Shown: positions 33,332 to 43,405 of the stretch, piece by piece
Layout of the letters: every line of letters starts with the position of its first letter
Position numbering within the stretch: the stretch's first letter is position 1
NCBI GenBank assembly: GCA_022823365.1
Contig: JAJDXG010000020.1
Span: 48,948 to 112,947, forward strand
Origin: Gemmatimonadota bacterium
Lineage (GTDB): Bacteria > Gemmatimonadota > Gemmatimonadetes > Longimicrobiales > Gaopeijiaceae
Reading direction: 5' to 3'
DNA length: 64,000 nt
Notes under the pieces: model-generated
The model's input: only the letters and a program-made list of their open reading frames with translations
The model's database searches: none
Told to the model about the DNA's origin: nothing
Program-made: the position numbers and the translations under genes

Positions 33332-34816
33332 TCACGAGATGATGTCGTGAATCACCTCGCCCGCCACATCCGTCAGCCGGAAATCACGCCCGCTGTAGTT
33401 GTAGGTCAGCTTCTCGTGGTCGATGCCCATCAGGTAGAGGATGGTCGCGTGCAGGTCGTGGATGTGGACCGGGTTCTCGACGGCCTTGAAGCCGAAGTCG
33501 TCGGTGGCGCCGTAGGTCATGCCGCCCCTGATGCCGCCGCCGGCCAGCCAGATGCTGAAGCCGAACGGGTTGTGGTCGCGGCCGTTGACCACGCGGCCGC
33601 CGGCGCCCCCGCCCCCCGTCTCGAGCACGGGCGTGCGCCCGAATTCGGTGCCGCACACCACCAGGGTGTCGTCGAAGAGGCCCCGTGACTTGAGGTCCTT
33701 GATCACGGCGGCGAAGGGCTGGTCGGAGTCGCGGGCGTTCTTGCGATGCTGGAAGATGTCGGTGTGGGCATCCCAGGGATCGCCCTTGGCATAGTAGACC
33801 TGCACGATGCGCACGCCGCGCTCGATCAGCCGCACCGCCATCAGGCAGCCGCGCGCGGTGCTTCCCGGGCCGTACAGCTTCTGGGTCGCCTCGCTCTCGC
33901 CGCGGATGTCGAACACGTCCGGCGCCTCGGTCTGCATGCGGTAGGCGGTCTCCATCACCTGGATCGCACCCTCGATCTGGGGATCCTCCTCCTCGAGGCG
34001 CTGCATGTGCAGCCGGTTCAGCTTCTCGATGAGGTCCACCTCGCGACGTTGCCCATCTCCGTTCATCTCCTCGCCGCTGATGTTGGGGATCAGGCGCTCC
34101 GGGTCGAAGTCGTCCTCGATCCTCGGCACCTTGTCGGAGATGTAGGTGCCCTGGTGGATGGGCGGCAGGAAGGCGTTGCTCCAGAGCGGCGGGCCCACGA
34201 CGGTGGGCTGGTCCGGGCAGAGCACAACGAAGCCGGGAAGGTTGCGGTTCTCGGTTCCGAGCCCGTACGTGAGCCACGATCCCAGCGAGGGCCGGCCCGG
34301 CTGGATGTGCCCCGTGTTCATCATGAGCAGCGAGGGCTCGTGATTCGGGATCTCGGTGTGCATGGAGCGGATCACGCAGATGTCGTCCGCGCACTCGCCC
34401 ACGTGCGGGAAGAGTTCGCTGACCTCGATCCCCGACTGCCCGTAGCGCTTGAAGCTGAAGGGCGACTTCATGAGCGCGCCGGTGCGCCGCTCGGTCTTGA
34501 TCTCGCCGGTCGGCAGCGGCTGCCCGTGATACTTCTCGAGCATCGGCTTGGGATCGAAGGTGTCGACCTGCGAGACGCCCCCGTTCATGAACAGGAAGAT
34601 GACGTTCTTCGCGCGCGGCTCGAAATCGGGCCTGGGCAGCGGCGTGCCCATCGATGACACCAGCCCGTTCGAGGCCTCGAGCATCGATGTCCCCACGAGG
34701 CTCGCGAACGCCATCATGCCGAACCCCGCGCCCATGGTCTTCAGGGCCTCGCGCCGCGTGCGCGGCTCCCCGTGGATCATGCCGCAGCCGTGATGATCGT
34801 GATGATGATCAGACAT
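33332..34816 (-). CDS. DUF1501 (sulfatase-like) exported protein
   Basis: The ATG at 34816 overlaps the stop of the upstream gene (TGATG), so the track start, 19 codons earlier, is rejected. The 494-aa protein begins with a His-rich segment (MSDHHHDHHGCG), then RTRREALKTMGAGFGMMAFASLVG, a twin-arginine-like signal. The body has the alkaline-phosphatase-superfamily DUF1501 pattern (VIFLFMNGGVSQVDTFDPKP, VCGTEFGRTPVLETGGGGAGGRVVNGRDHNPFGFSIWLAGGGIRGG). These proteins almost always pair with PSD1-type cytochromes, as here; their substrate is unknown. Confidence 0.88.
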   Translation of the reverse strand: MSDHHHDHHGCGMIHGEPRTRREALKTMGAGFGMMAFASLVGTSMLEASNGLVSSMGTPLPRPDFEPRAKNVIFLFMNGGVSQVDTFDPKPMLEKYHGQPLPTGEIKTERRTGALMKSPFSFKRYGQSGIEVSELFPHVGECADDICVIRSMHTEIPNHEPSLLMMNTGHIQPGRPSLGSWLTYGLGTENRNLPGFVVLCPDQPTVVGPPLWSNAFLPPIHQGTYISDKVPRIEDDFDPERLIPNISGEEMNGDGQRREVDLIEKLNRLHMQRLEEEDPQIEGAIQVMETAYRMQTEAPDVFDIRGESEATQKLYGPGSTARGCLMAVRLIERGVRIVQVYYAKGDPWDAHTDIFQHRKNARDSDQPFAAVIKDLKSRGLFDDTLVVCGTEFGRTPVLETGGGGAGGRVVNGRDHNPFGFSIWLAGGGIRGGMTYGATDDFGFKAVENPVHIHDLHATILYLMGIDHEKLTYNYSGRDFRLTDVAGEVIHDIIS

Positions 34817-37800
34817 CAGTCCACAAACCTGAATTCCGCGACGCTGAACAGGGCGCGCGCGTACTGGATCCATGCCTGCATGGAAGCGCGGTGCTCCGGG
34901 GTGTCGGGTTCGGCGTCGGGCGAGGCGTCGGCGTCATCTGCGTCATCCTCCGCAGCTCCCGCATCCGCCTCCGATGCGTCTGCCTCGGCTTCGTCACCGG
35001 ATTCATCTTCGAGCTTCGCCACCTCTTCCGCCAGGAACGCGGCCCGGCGCTCTTCGAGGAACTCGAGGCCCGCCGCGATCTCGGGCTCGGTGACATCCCG
35101 TGAATAAAGCAGCGGGTATGCGGCTTCGATCATCTCGCGATCGCGGAAGACGGGGCCGTCCGGTTCATCCGAACTGTTGGCTGCGTTCATTTGGTCGCCC
35201 GACGGCGTCTCTCCGTTGCTCCCGGAGGCGTGCCCCGCCGCGCCGTTGGCGCCGTTTCCGTTGTTGCCATTGCCCGAACGCCCGTTCCTTTCCTCCCCAT
35301 CCTCCGCAACCCGTTCGGCGTCAGCCGTCTCCTCCAGCAGCCGCTTCACGAACAGCTCCGCCTGCCGCCGCACGAACGGGCTGTTCATGAAGTAGAGGCT
35401 CTGGCCGGGAACGTTGGTGGTGTAACGGCGCTCCGCGGAAAGGCTCGGGTTGGGGAAGTCGAAGGTCTGCAGGAACTCGTCGACCTGGAAGCGGCTCACC
35501 TCGCCGTAGATGGTGCGGCGATTGTTCTCCTCGTCGCGCAGGCTCTTCGACGGCCCGCCCACGGTCGCGTCCAGATCCCCGGACACGGAGAGGACCGCGT
35601 CGCGGATGCTCTCGGCGTCGATCCGGCGACGGTCCGCGCGCCAGTAGTAGCGGTTGGCTCCGTCGATTCGCTCGTTGGCGGCGTGCCGGCCGCTCGCCAG
35701 CTGATAGGTCGCCGACAGCATGATGTCGCGGTGCAGATCCTTGATCGACATGCCGCCTTCGACGAAGCGCGACGCCAGGTACTCGAGCAGCTCGGGGTTC
35801 GTGGGCCGCTCGCCCATCACGCCGAAGTTGCTGGGGGTGTCGACGATGCCCGTGCCCATGTGCCAGCGCCAGACGCGATTCACGATCACGCGCGCCGTGA
35901 TCGGGTGCGCGGCGATGGCTTCAGCGAGCTGCAGCCGGCCGCTCCCCTCGGCGTACGGCTGGGCGCCCTCCTCGTCCAGCACGGCCAGGAAGCCGCGCGG
36001 CACCGCCTCGCCGAGGTTCGTGGGGCTGCCACGAATGTGGAGCGCGATGTCGGTCAGGTCCTCGGGCTCCCTGTCGGCCACGCCCATCGCGAAGGGCAGG
36101 TCGGGCAGCTCCTCCTCCAGCTCCTCGATGCGCTCGCGCATGGCCGAGATGTGATCCATCGCCACGCGCCCGAGCTGCCGCTCCAGCCCCCATCCGCGGA
36201 ATCGGAAAAGGCCCGGCGCCGGGAAGAAGGTGTCCAACTGGTTGTCGAGGTCACTGCGGAAGATGTCCGAGTACAGGTTGAAGCGCTCGCGCTCCATCGT
36301 CTCGAGTTCGAGCTGGTGCTGGTCGAAGAAGCTCTCGAAGCCGTTGGGCATCGGCGTCGACTTCACTTCCTCGAGCGGCATGCCCTTGGCGATGATGCGC
36401 CGGTTGCGCTCCTCCAGCTTCTCCTGCTCGGCCACCACTTCGAGCACCAGGCGCTGGAAGGCGTCGGCCAGCTCCTGGGCTTCGTCCTCCTCGGCGTCGC
36501 CGCGCGCGATCATCTCCTGCCAGTCGATGAGATACGGATAGTGCCTCGGCTCCTTGCCCAGGAAGCGGACCCAGCGCTGCAGCGTTTCGAGGTCGACCTT
36601 GGCCTGCGATGCGGCCTGTTCGGGCGGAAGCTGCGGCCTGCCGGTCACCTGCCACGCGGCCATCATGTAGCGCGAGACCTGGAGCGAGAGCACGCGCGCC
36701 AACTGGTCGCCCTCGGTGCTGAGGTACTCGTTGAGGCTCGTCCTGAGGCCGTCTATGAACTCCTTTTCCTTCTCGTAGGCCTCGGCTTCGTCTTTTTCCG
36801 CAATCGGATATTCGTGATAGTCGGCGTTGTTGAAGATGCCGGCGAGGGCATAGTAGTCGTGCGTGCCGATGGGATCGTACTTGTGGTCGTGGCAGCGGGC
36901 GCAGCCGACGGTGAGGCCCAGGAACCCGCGCGTGGTCACGTCCACCCGGTCGTGGCGCTCGTCCGCGCGCGCCACCGGCGGATCGGCGATGTCGTAGTAC
37001 CAGGGACCGCCTCCCAGGAACCCCAGCGCGGGGATGGCCCGCTCGCGTTCGGCCTCCTCCAGCAGGTCGCCGGCGATTTGCGCCTTGACGAAGAGGTCGT
37101 AGGGCATGTCGCGGTTGAAGGCCTCGACCACCCAGTCGCGCTGGATGTAGGCGTTGGGATAGCGCTCGCGTCCCGAACCGCCCGGTGCGAGCCCGCGGGT
37201 GTCGTCCTCGCCGAAGCGGGCCACGTCCAGCCAGTGCCGGCCCCAGCGCTCCCCGTAGTGGGGGGAGGCCAGCAGCCGCTCGACGACCTTCTCGAAGGCG
37301 TCCGGCGAAGTGTCGCTGACAAAGGCCTCGACCTCCTCGGGGGTCGGGGGCAGGCCGGTCAGGTCGAAGGTGGCGCGGCGGATGAGTTGTCGGCGGCCGG
37401 CGGCGGCCAGCGGCTCGAGCCCCTGCTCTTCGATCTTTGCGAGCACGAAGCGGTCGATGTCCGTGCGGGCCCAGCCGGAGCGTTCGGGCTCGGGGATGGC
37501 GGGATCGGCCAGCGGCCGGAACGACCAGAAGTCGCGTTCGGCGGCGGTGACTCCGCGCCTGGGGATGGCCAGCGGCGCCGTGATCTCGGCCCACTCCGCC
37601 CCGGCCTGGATCCAGTCGACGAACCCCTCGATCTCGGTTTCAGGGAGCTGATCCGCGTTGCGCGGCATCTGCAGGTCCTCGTCAACATGCCGGAGCGCGG
37701 CGATGATGAGGCTCTGCTCGGGGTTTCCGGGGATGATCGCGGGGCCCCGGCTGCCTCCCTGGAGCATTCGCTCGCGGGAATCGAGCCGCAGGCCGCTGCG

Positions 37801-38334
37801 CTCGTCGTCGGTGTGGCACGAGAAGCAACTGCGCTCGAGGACGGGGCGCACCCGGTCGACGAAGAGGCGGGCGCCGGGCGAGAGGCCCTCGTCGGCGAGG
37901 GCGAGGACTGCCTCCTCCGCACCTTCGGCCCCCTCCGCCACCACCGGCCAGGGCGCATCCATGCGAATCCACTCGATGAGCCCCTCGATCTGCTGCGGCG
38001 TGAGCGGATCCTCGTCGCGGGGCATCTCCTGCCCCTCGATCTCGTGACGCACCGTCTGGATGAGCAGGCTCCCTTCCGGATCCCCGGGGATGATCGCGGG
38101 CCCGGAGTCGCCACCGCGCATCATCGCCTCGCGCGAGTTGAGGCGCAGATTCCCGCGGCGCAACCGCCCGTGGCAGTCCATGCAGCTCTCGGCCAGCACC
38201 GGCCGCACGCGGTTCTCGAAGAACTCTTCGGGGGATTGCGCGGAGGCGGGAACGGCGGGCGCCAGCGCGACCAGCCCGGCAAACAGCAACGCGCCGAAGA
38301 AACCGGGAATGCCGAGGCTGACGATTGGCCTCAT
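34816..38334 (-). CDS. Planctomycete-type cytochrome c / DUF1549 / DUF1553 protein
   Basis: This 1172-aa exported protein has a signal peptide (FFGALLFAGLVALAPAVPASAQ). Two tandem cytochrome-c-like PSCyt1 modules follow, with haem motifs CMDCH near residue 51 and CFSCH near 170. The DUF1549 domain (YGERWGRHWLDVARFGEDDTRG near 360) and DUF1553 domain (ITARVIVNRVWRWHMGTGIVDTPSNFGVMGERPTNPELLEYLA near 820) come next. Late in the protein there is a low-complexity Asn/Gly-rich insert (NGNNGNGANGAAG), and a Glu/Asp/Ala-rich stretch near the C-terminus. It is translationally coupled to DUF1501. The pair probably carries out periplasmic redox degradation of an unknown polymer. Confidence 0.9.
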   Translation of the reverse strand: MRPIVSLGIPGFFGALLFAGLVALAPAVPASAQSPEEFFENRVRPVLAESCMDCHGRLRRGNLRLNSREAMMRGGDSGPAIIPGDPEGSLLIQTVRHEIEGQEMPRDEDPLTPQQIEGLIEWIRMDAPWPVVAEGAEGAEEAVLALADEGLSPGARLFVDRVRPVLERSCFSCHTDDERSGLRLDSRERMLQGGSRGPAIIPGNPEQSLIIAALRHVDEDLQMPRNADQLPETEIEGFVDWIQAGAEWAEITAPLAIPRRGVTAAERDFWSFRPLADPAIPEPERSGWARTDIDRFVLAKIEEQGLEPLAAAGRRQLIRRATFDLTGLPPTPEEVEAFVSDTSPDAFEKVVERLLASPHYGERWGRHWLDVARFGEDDTRGLAPGGSGRERYPNAYIQRDWVVEAFNRDMPYDLFVKAQIAGDLLEEAERERAIPALGFLGGGPWYYDIADPPVARADERHDRVDVTTRGFLGLTVGCARCHDHKYDPIGTHDYYALAGIFNNADYHEYPIAEKDEAEAYEKEKEFIDGLRTSLNEYLSTEGDQLARVLSLQVSRYMMAAWQVTGRPQLPPEQAASQAKVDLETLQRWVRFLGKEPRHYPYLIDWQEMIARGDAEEDEAQELADAFQRLVLEVVAEQEKLEERNRRIIAKGMPLEEVKSTPMPNGFESFFDQHQLELETMERERFNLYSDIFRSDLDNQLDTFFPAPGLFRFRGWGLERQLGRVAMDHISAMRERIEELEEELPDLPFAMGVADREPEDLTDIALHIRGSPTNLGEAVPRGFLAVLDEEGAQPYAEGSGRLQLAEAIAAHPITARVIVNRVWRWHMGTGIVDTPSNFGVMGERPTNPELLEYLASRFVEGGMSIKDLHRDIMLSATYQLASGRHAANERIDGANRYYWRADRRRIDAESIRDAVLSVSGDLDATVGGPSKSLRDEENNRRTIYGEVSRFQVDEFLQTFDFPNPSLSAERRYTTNVPGQSLYFMNSPFVRRQAELFVKRLLEETADAERVAEDGEERNGRSGNGNNGNGANGAAGHASGSNGETPSGDQMNAANSSDEPDGPVFRDREMIEAAYPLLYSRDVTEPEIAAGLEFLEERRAAFLAEEVAKLEDESGDEAEADASEADAGAAEDDADDADASPDAEPDTPEHRASMQAWIQYARALFSVAEFRFVD

Positions 38335-38436
38335 CGCGCGGACTCCGTCGACTCCTGATGCGTGCCTGACGAAACGGGATACCAGTCTGTCATAATGCGA
38401 CGGAGATGCAACCGACGCAACGCGCGCGCATGTGGG

Positions 38437-39804
38437 TCATGCGCGTGTGTCATCACCCGCACGCCGCTCTTCCATCCAGCGCTTCTCCAGGCGGCGGAAG
38501 GTTGCGGTGAGCTCCGAGCGCAGCCTGGCGAAGTGTCTGCGGAGATCGGGTCGGCCCTGCAGCCTGAGGAAGAGGGAGGTGTCCTCGCTGACTTCGCGAG
38601 CCAGTTCCACCCAGCGCAGGGCGACGAGGCCGCATAGCGGAGCCAGCAGTGCGACGGCCACGGCGACCGGCGTCCCGCCCGCCAGGTAGCCCAGGAAAAC
38701 CCACAAGATCCACGCCCCGGACACCCCCGCCAGGAGTGTCAGCAGCTTGATCGTCGCCGTGACCTCGAATTCGGGTCGCACGCGCCGCACGACGAAACCG
38801 GGAAGCCGGGTCACCGGCGTCCAGAGCAGGAGTCCCGCCACCGCCAGGGGGAGCCCCAGGACCAGCAGCGTGCCCCGCACCAGGACGTATTTCACCACCG
38901 GCAGGAGGCTGTAGCGGGGAGGCACGTCTCCCTCCCCCGCGCCGAGTTCGGCGTTGAGCGCGGCGTACCGCTCCACTTTGTCGGTCAGCCGGCGATGCTC
39001 CTCCGGATCCGCCCTTCTGATCCAGTCGAGCCCCTTCGCGAAGCGTTGCAGGCGTGGGAAACGGGTTCCCAGCCGTTCGCGCCTGCGCCACGGCACCCGT
39101 CGCGACTGGCGCGCGTAGAGCTGCTCCGACACCTCCACGAGGGTCCGGTCGCGGTGGTGGTCGAAGTTGAGCGTCTGGCGCCGGATCGCCTTGACGATGC
39201 GCACGGTGAGCCTCTGCGCTGCAGCGACGGGGTCCGCCCGGTACAGCTCTTTCAGGTCGGTGCACTTGAGCGCTTCCGCGAAGCGCACGGTCACCGCCGT
39301 CCGCGCCAGCTCCTTGCGCGAGTAGGTGATTCCCACGGGGACGATCGACACGCCGAGTTGCCAATCGGCGCTCTCCTCCGCCTGCAGCGCGATGCGCGCG
39401 GCGCCCGTCCGAAACTCGGCCAGCCGCGCCTCGGAGTGGCTTTTTCCCTCCGGAAAGATCTGGACCGCGCCACCGTCCCGGAGCACGTCGATCGCCGCGC
39501 TGAACATCTCCTCGTTGCGGTGCATCTCGTCCGGGTCGTCCTGCCTGCGGTAGACGGGGATCGCCCCGAGCGCCCGCAGGACCGGTCCCAGCAGTCGGCG
39601 ATCGAATAGCGGAGCCCGGGCCAGGGGGCGCGTGATGCGCTCGCTGCAGCGGAAGATCAGCAGCGGGTCGACGAGGCTGTTGGGGTGGTTGGCCGCCACG
39701 ATCACCGGGCCGTCGGGCAGGGGCGGCCCGTGCCGGTCGACGCGGTAGAAGACCCCCGCCGCCGCACCGGTCAAGCCGGCAATCAGCTTGGGAATTCGAT
39801 CCAC
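38437..39804 (-). CDS. PlsC-like 1-acylglycerol-3-phosphate acyltransferase family protein
   Basis: This 455-aa membrane-associated protein has the PlsC domain at the N-terminus: the catalytic HX4D motif in NHPNSLVDPL near residue 39 and the phosphate-binding FPEGKSHSEAR near 116. The C-terminal part has three or four hydrophobic segments (VLVRGTLLVLGLPLAVAGLLLW, WILWVFLGYLAGG, VALLAPLCGLVALRW). The length and extra membrane region exceed simple PlsC enzymes and match acyltransferases of the Bacteroidetes/Gemmatimonadota type that may modify glycerophospholipids or other lipids. Confidence 0.85.
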   Translation of the reverse strand: MDRIPKLIAGLTGAAAGVFYRVDRHGPPLPDGPVIVAANHPNSLVDPLLIFRCSERITRPLARAPLFDRRLLGPVLRALGAIPVYRRQDDPDEMHRNEEMFSAAIDVLRDGGAVQIFPEGKSHSEARLAEFRTGAARIALQAEESADWQLGVSIVPVGITYSRKELARTAVTVRFAEALKCTDLKELYRADPVAAAQRLTVRIVKAIRRQTLNFDHHRDRTLVEVSEQLYARQSRRVPWRRRERLGTRFPRLQRFAKGLDWIRRADPEEHRRLTDKVERYAALNAELGAGEGDVPPRYSLLPVVKYVLVRGTLLVLGLPLAVAGLLLWTPVTRLPGFVVRRVRPEFEVTATIKLLTLLAGVSGAWILWVFLGYLAGGTPVAVAVALLAPLCGLVALRWVELAREVSEDTSLFLRLQGRPDLRRHFARLRSELTATFRRLEKRWMEERRAGDDTRA

Positions 39805-39976
39805 AGGTACTCTCCCGGCGGCACAAGATCATGTTGGCAGGCGACGGAGCTGATGACCACCGAACGCTTCCGGCGAGGGCATGACCCGGCGTTTCGCCGC
39901 GCTGGCGGGGCAAGAGGGCAGGTTATACTCTGCCGGGCCTTTCCGCATCCCGGCGCGACCCTCCAACCTGTGAGAT

Positions 39977-40753
39977 ATGATGACTGAAACGCCGACCGGA
40001 CGGTTCTGCTGGGGCGAACTGCTCACGACGGACCCGGAAGCCGCCGCGGACTTCTATTCCGCCGTCATCGGCTGGGGCACGAGGGAGTGGGAGGGGAGCG
40101 AGACGCCCTACACGGTGTGGATGAACGGTGAGATGCCGGTCGGAGGCTTCATGCAGCTTCCACCCGAGGTTGCCGCTACCGGAGCGCCGCCGCACTGGCT
40201 TGCATACGTCTCGACACCGGATGCCGAAGCGTGCGCCGTGAAGGCCGAGAACCTGGGAGGCAACCTGTTGAACCTGTTCGACATCCCCGAGGTGGGGCGC
40301 ATGGCCATCGTCGCCGACCCTCAGGGAGCGGTGATCACTGCGTACCAGCCGTCCGACGCGACGCCCGGGCACGACGGCCCGGCTTCCATCGGCGAGTTTT
40401 CATGGCACGAACTCGCCACCACGGACTGGGAGGCGGCGTGGGCGTTCTATTCGGAGCTGTTCGGCTGGCGCGAGGCGAGCCGGGCGGACATGGGCGAGGC
40501 GGGCATCTATCTGGAGTTTGACCGCGGCGCGCATCCGCTGGGAGGCATCTTCAACCGTCCTCCGGAGATGCCGCTGTCGGCCTGGCTTCCCTACATTCGC
40601 GTGTCGGACGCGCAGGTCACGGCCGAGAGGGTGGTCAAACGAGGTGGAACGATCCTGAACGGGCCGATGGAGGTGCCGGGCGGAGACCTCGTCGCCCAGT
40701 GCAAGGACCCGCAGGGAGCCATCTTCGCATTTCACGCTACGACGGCGGAATAG
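39977..40753 (+). CDS. Two-module VOC-superfamily protein
   Basis: This 258-aa protein contains two VOC modules: residues 5-125 (FCWGELLTTDPEAAADFYSAVIGWGTREWEG ... VADPQGAVITAYQPS) and 135-256 (FSWHELATTDWEAAWAFYSELFGWREASRA ... CKDPQGAIFAFHATT). This duplicated form is common in actinobacterial and Gemmatimonadota glyoxalase-like proteins. The substrate is unknown. It is convergent with the TonB receptor gene. Confidence 0.88.
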   Translation: MMTETPTGRFCWGELLTTDPEAAADFYSAVIGWGTREWEGSETPYTVWMNGEMPVGGFMQLPPEVAATGAPPHWLAYVSTPDAEACAVKAENLGGNLLNLFDIPEVGRMAIVADPQGAVITAYQPSDATPGHDGPASIGEFSWHELATTDWEAAWAFYSELFGWREASRADMGEAGIYLEFDRGAHPLGGIFNRPPEMPLSAWLPYIRVSDAQVTAERVVKRGGTILNGPMEVPGGDLVAQCKDPQGAIFAFHATTAE

Positions 40754-40786
40754 GAGGCGGGGGAAAGCGCGCGGGCGCGATCGCCG

Positions 40787-43405
40787 TCAGAAGGACACGG
40801 TCGCGGTCATGGACACCGTGCGCGGGGCGCCCAGCCAGGCCGCGTTCTCGGTGATGGCCGACAGATACGCCGCATCGCCCAGGTTGTTCGCGACAATCGA
40901 GAACTCGGTCGAGCGCAGCAGCTCGCTCAGCGCCTCGCCCCTCAGGGTGACGTAGGCGTCCGCCGTCCAGTAGGCGTCGGCGTACCAGTCCGCCGTGAGA
41001 CTGACGCGGCGGGACGACGTGTACTTTGCCGACACCCCACCGCCGAGCGGCCCGCTGCGGTCGAGTGAGATGACCCAGAGCCGGGCCGGGACGCCGGTCA
41101 CGTCGGCTCCGGCCACGATTCCCTGGCTCTCATCGACCAGCGGATCACCGGACCCGATGTACTCCGAGTTGTTGAAGGTGAACGCCGTGTAGAACGACGT
41201 TCGCTCGGACAGCGGCACCGTGGCCGCCACCTCGAGGCCGCTTGTTTCGATGCCGCCCGCGTTGAAGTAGGCCCCGCCTCCGGGGATGAGGTAGTTGGGA
41301 CCGGCCGGGGTTTGCGGGCCGAGGTAGAAGATCCGGTTCGTGAAGTCGATGGAGTACCAGGCGGCGCTCAACGCAACCCGTTCTCCCGCATACTGAACCC
41401 CGACATCGATGTTCGATGCGGTCTCGGGCTCGAGGAGCTCCACGCTCCGGCCCGGCACCTCCAGCAGCGTGCTGCCGATCGCCCTGAAGTTCTCGGAATA
41501 GCCCGCAAACAGGTCCAGCCCCGCGACCGGGGTCTCGTACGTGACGCCGCCCTGGAAGAGCAGCTCCGAATCGGAACCGACGTCGAGCGATGGATCGGCA
41601 TGGAACTGGTCTTCGCGCGACACGCCGATGAGGAACTGCTTGACGCCGCCACTCAGGGCGAACCGGCCCACGTAGAGCGTCTCCTCCAGGTACCACTTGA
41701 AGATATTCTGCGGGAAATCCCACTCGTACTGGTGCCAGTAGGCCTGATAGTCCCACTTGACGCTGAGCGTGGGATCGAGCATGCGGTGCCAGTCCCGGCC
41801 CAGGTCGCGCCGCGAGCTCTCGTACCAGATGCCGGCCCGGAGCGCGCTGCCGGCGCTGCCCAGTGTGGCGGACCACTCTTCGTCGAGGGTCAGACCGAAG
41901 CGGTCCTTGCCGTAGTGGCTGTGGCGGTACGACTGCACCGCCGTGGCGCCCGGATGGCATGCCGGGTCGACCTCCGGGCCGCCCGAACCGTAGTAGTTGA
42001 AGATGTAGGACGACGTGCATCCGGGTGTCGGTCCGACCGCGGCGCCGTTGGCGTCGACGAATCGGATGATCCCGAGCTGCGTGCCGCCCCTCACCGGCGG
42101 GTTGCCGGCGAGTTCCGATTCAGGGCCGCCGCGGTCGTCGACGACATCGACGATGTAGGGGGGCAGCCAGTCGCCCCGGCCCCCGGTGTGATGGAAGTAG
42201 ACGCCCGCGCTCAGCGACCCGAGTTCGCTCTGCGCCCAGTCGGCCCTGACGTAGGCGAAGGTGTTCTGGCGCCGGGTCTGCCAGCCGGGCCGGTAGAACT
42301 GGTTCAGGTACGGCACGCCGGGCCAGTCGCCGACCAGCCGGTCCCAGCGCGGGTCGGCCCTGAAGTCGGCGTCGCTGTAGAGCCGCTGATAGACGTCCTC
42401 GTGAATGTCGTCGTACGAGAGATAGCCGGTCAGGTCGAGGCTGCCGTGCGACGAAACGAGCTTGGCCGCGAGGTGCTCCCGCTCGTTTCTCGCCGAGCCT
42501 TCGATCCAGTCGGTCGCCTCCTGCCGTACGCCGGCGATCCAGGCGCGCGTCTCCCCGCCGAACAGCGGTCCGGTGTCGACCCGCATGGAGAACCGCTCGC
42601 CGCCGTTCTCGCCGATCGTGGCCGAGGCGGTGTAGGCACGCTCCGCCGCCGGCTCGTTCGTGAGGTAGTTGAAGGTGCCGCCCAGCGCCTCGACGGACCG
42701 GGAGGCGATGTCGGCCGTGCCCTGCGACACCTCCACGCTCGCGAGATTCATCGGGTCGACGAAGCGGTTCGCCTTGGCGCCGCCCCAGTAGTCGGAGGTG
42801 CCGTTCGGGAAGCCGTCGATGGTGGTGCCGATCTGGACGTCGCTGAGGGTCACCTGGAAGCCGCGCACGGCCACGTTGCTCGACCAGTCGTCGAAGCCGT
42901 ACGCGTCCCCCTCCTGTACCGATACCCCGGGGAGGTTGTCCACCACCGCCATAACGTTGGTGATCTTCGACTGCTGCCGGATCATCGACTCGGGGACGAA
43001 GTTGCGGGCGAAGATGCGGGGCTCCTCGGCTACGACGCTGAGCGTGTCGAGCACATAGGCGATCTGCAGAACCAGTTGGACGGTCTGTGTGGCGCCCGCC
43101 GCGAGCGTGACCTGAAGCTCCGCCGTCTCGAACCCCGGCAGCATCGCCGTGACGACGTAGTCGCCGGCGGCCAGGCCTGGGAACCGGAAGGAGCCGTCGG
43201 CGCCGGTGACGCTCTCCTGGCTCACGGCGGCGCCGGTCACAGCCACGAGCGCACCGGACATCGGAAAGCCGTTCGTGCCGACGGTCGCGCCTTCGATGGC
43301 ACCCGTGGCTTGGGCGGTCGCGGGCGCCGGAGCCGACAGCGACAGCAGGAAGGCGGCGATTGCCAGAGACAAGCAGCGACTTGAGAGCGGGTCCGGGGGC
43401 GTCAT
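40787..43405 (-). CDS. TonB-dependent outer-membrane receptor
   Basis: This 872-aa protein begins with a signal peptide (LSLAIAAFLLSLSAPAPATAQ). A carboxypeptidase-regulatory-like domain (GFPMSGALVAVTGAAVSQESVTGADGSFRFPGLAAGDYVVTA) and a plug (MIRQQSKITNVMAVVDNLPGVSVQEGDAYGFDDWSSNVAVRGFQ) follow. The 22-strand-type barrel ends in TVSMTATVSF. A GGAAGGAGGAA lies upstream of the ATG. The next gene upstream on the strand is the FG-GAP lipoprotein, 188 bp away, so they may be co-expressed. Substrate unknown; the plug pattern resembles siderophore/cobalamin-type receptors. Confidence 0.92.
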   Translation of the reverse strand: MTPPDPLSSRCLSLAIAAFLLSLSAPAPATAQATGAIEGATVGTNGFPMSGALVAVTGAAVSQESVTGADGSFRFPGLAAGDYVVTAMLPGFETAELQVTLAAGATQTVQLVLQIAYVLDTLSVVAEEPRIFARNFVPESMIRQQSKITNVMAVVDNLPGVSVQEGDAYGFDDWSSNVAVRGFQVTLSDVQIGTTIDGFPNGTSDYWGGAKANRFVDPMNLASVEVSQGTADIASRSVEALGGTFNYLTNEPAAERAYTASATIGENGGERFSMRVDTGPLFGGETRAWIAGVRQEATDWIEGSARNEREHLAAKLVSSHGSLDLTGYLSYDDIHEDVYQRLYSDADFRADPRWDRLVGDWPGVPYLNQFYRPGWQTRRQNTFAYVRADWAQSELGSLSAGVYFHHTGGRGDWLPPYIVDVVDDRGGPESELAGNPPVRGGTQLGIIRFVDANGAAVGPTPGCTSSYIFNYYGSGGPEVDPACHPGATAVQSYRHSHYGKDRFGLTLDEEWSATLGSAGSALRAGIWYESSRRDLGRDWHRMLDPTLSVKWDYQAYWHQYEWDFPQNIFKWYLEETLYVGRFALSGGVKQFLIGVSREDQFHADPSLDVGSDSELLFQGGVTYETPVAGLDLFAGYSENFRAIGSTLLEVPGRSVELLEPETASNIDVGVQYAGERVALSAAWYSIDFTNRIFYLGPQTPAGPNYLIPGGGAYFNAGGIETSGLEVAATVPLSERTSFYTAFTFNNSEYIGSGDPLVDESQGIVAGADVTGVPARLWVISLDRSGPLGGGVSAKYTSSRRVSLTADWYADAYWTADAYVTLRGEALSELLRSTEFSIVANNLGDAAYLSAITENAAWLGAPRTVSMTATVSF

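Noticed and set aside
35191-38358. 1055-aa ORF antisense to the PSD1 cytochrome gene
   Set aside because: It is composed of Val/Gly/His/Arg-rich shadow sequence opposite a well-supported gene with haem motifs.
38423-38447. Hairpin around the stop codon of the acyltransferase gene as a terminator
   Set aside because: CGCGCGCATG and CATGCGCGTG can pair with one mismatch, but no T-tract follows and the next gene is on the same strand; the evidence is too weak.
41312-43384. 690-aa ORF antisense to the TonB receptor
   Set aside because: It has no recognisable domain or ribosome binding site, and the minus strand has a signal peptide, plug and barrel.
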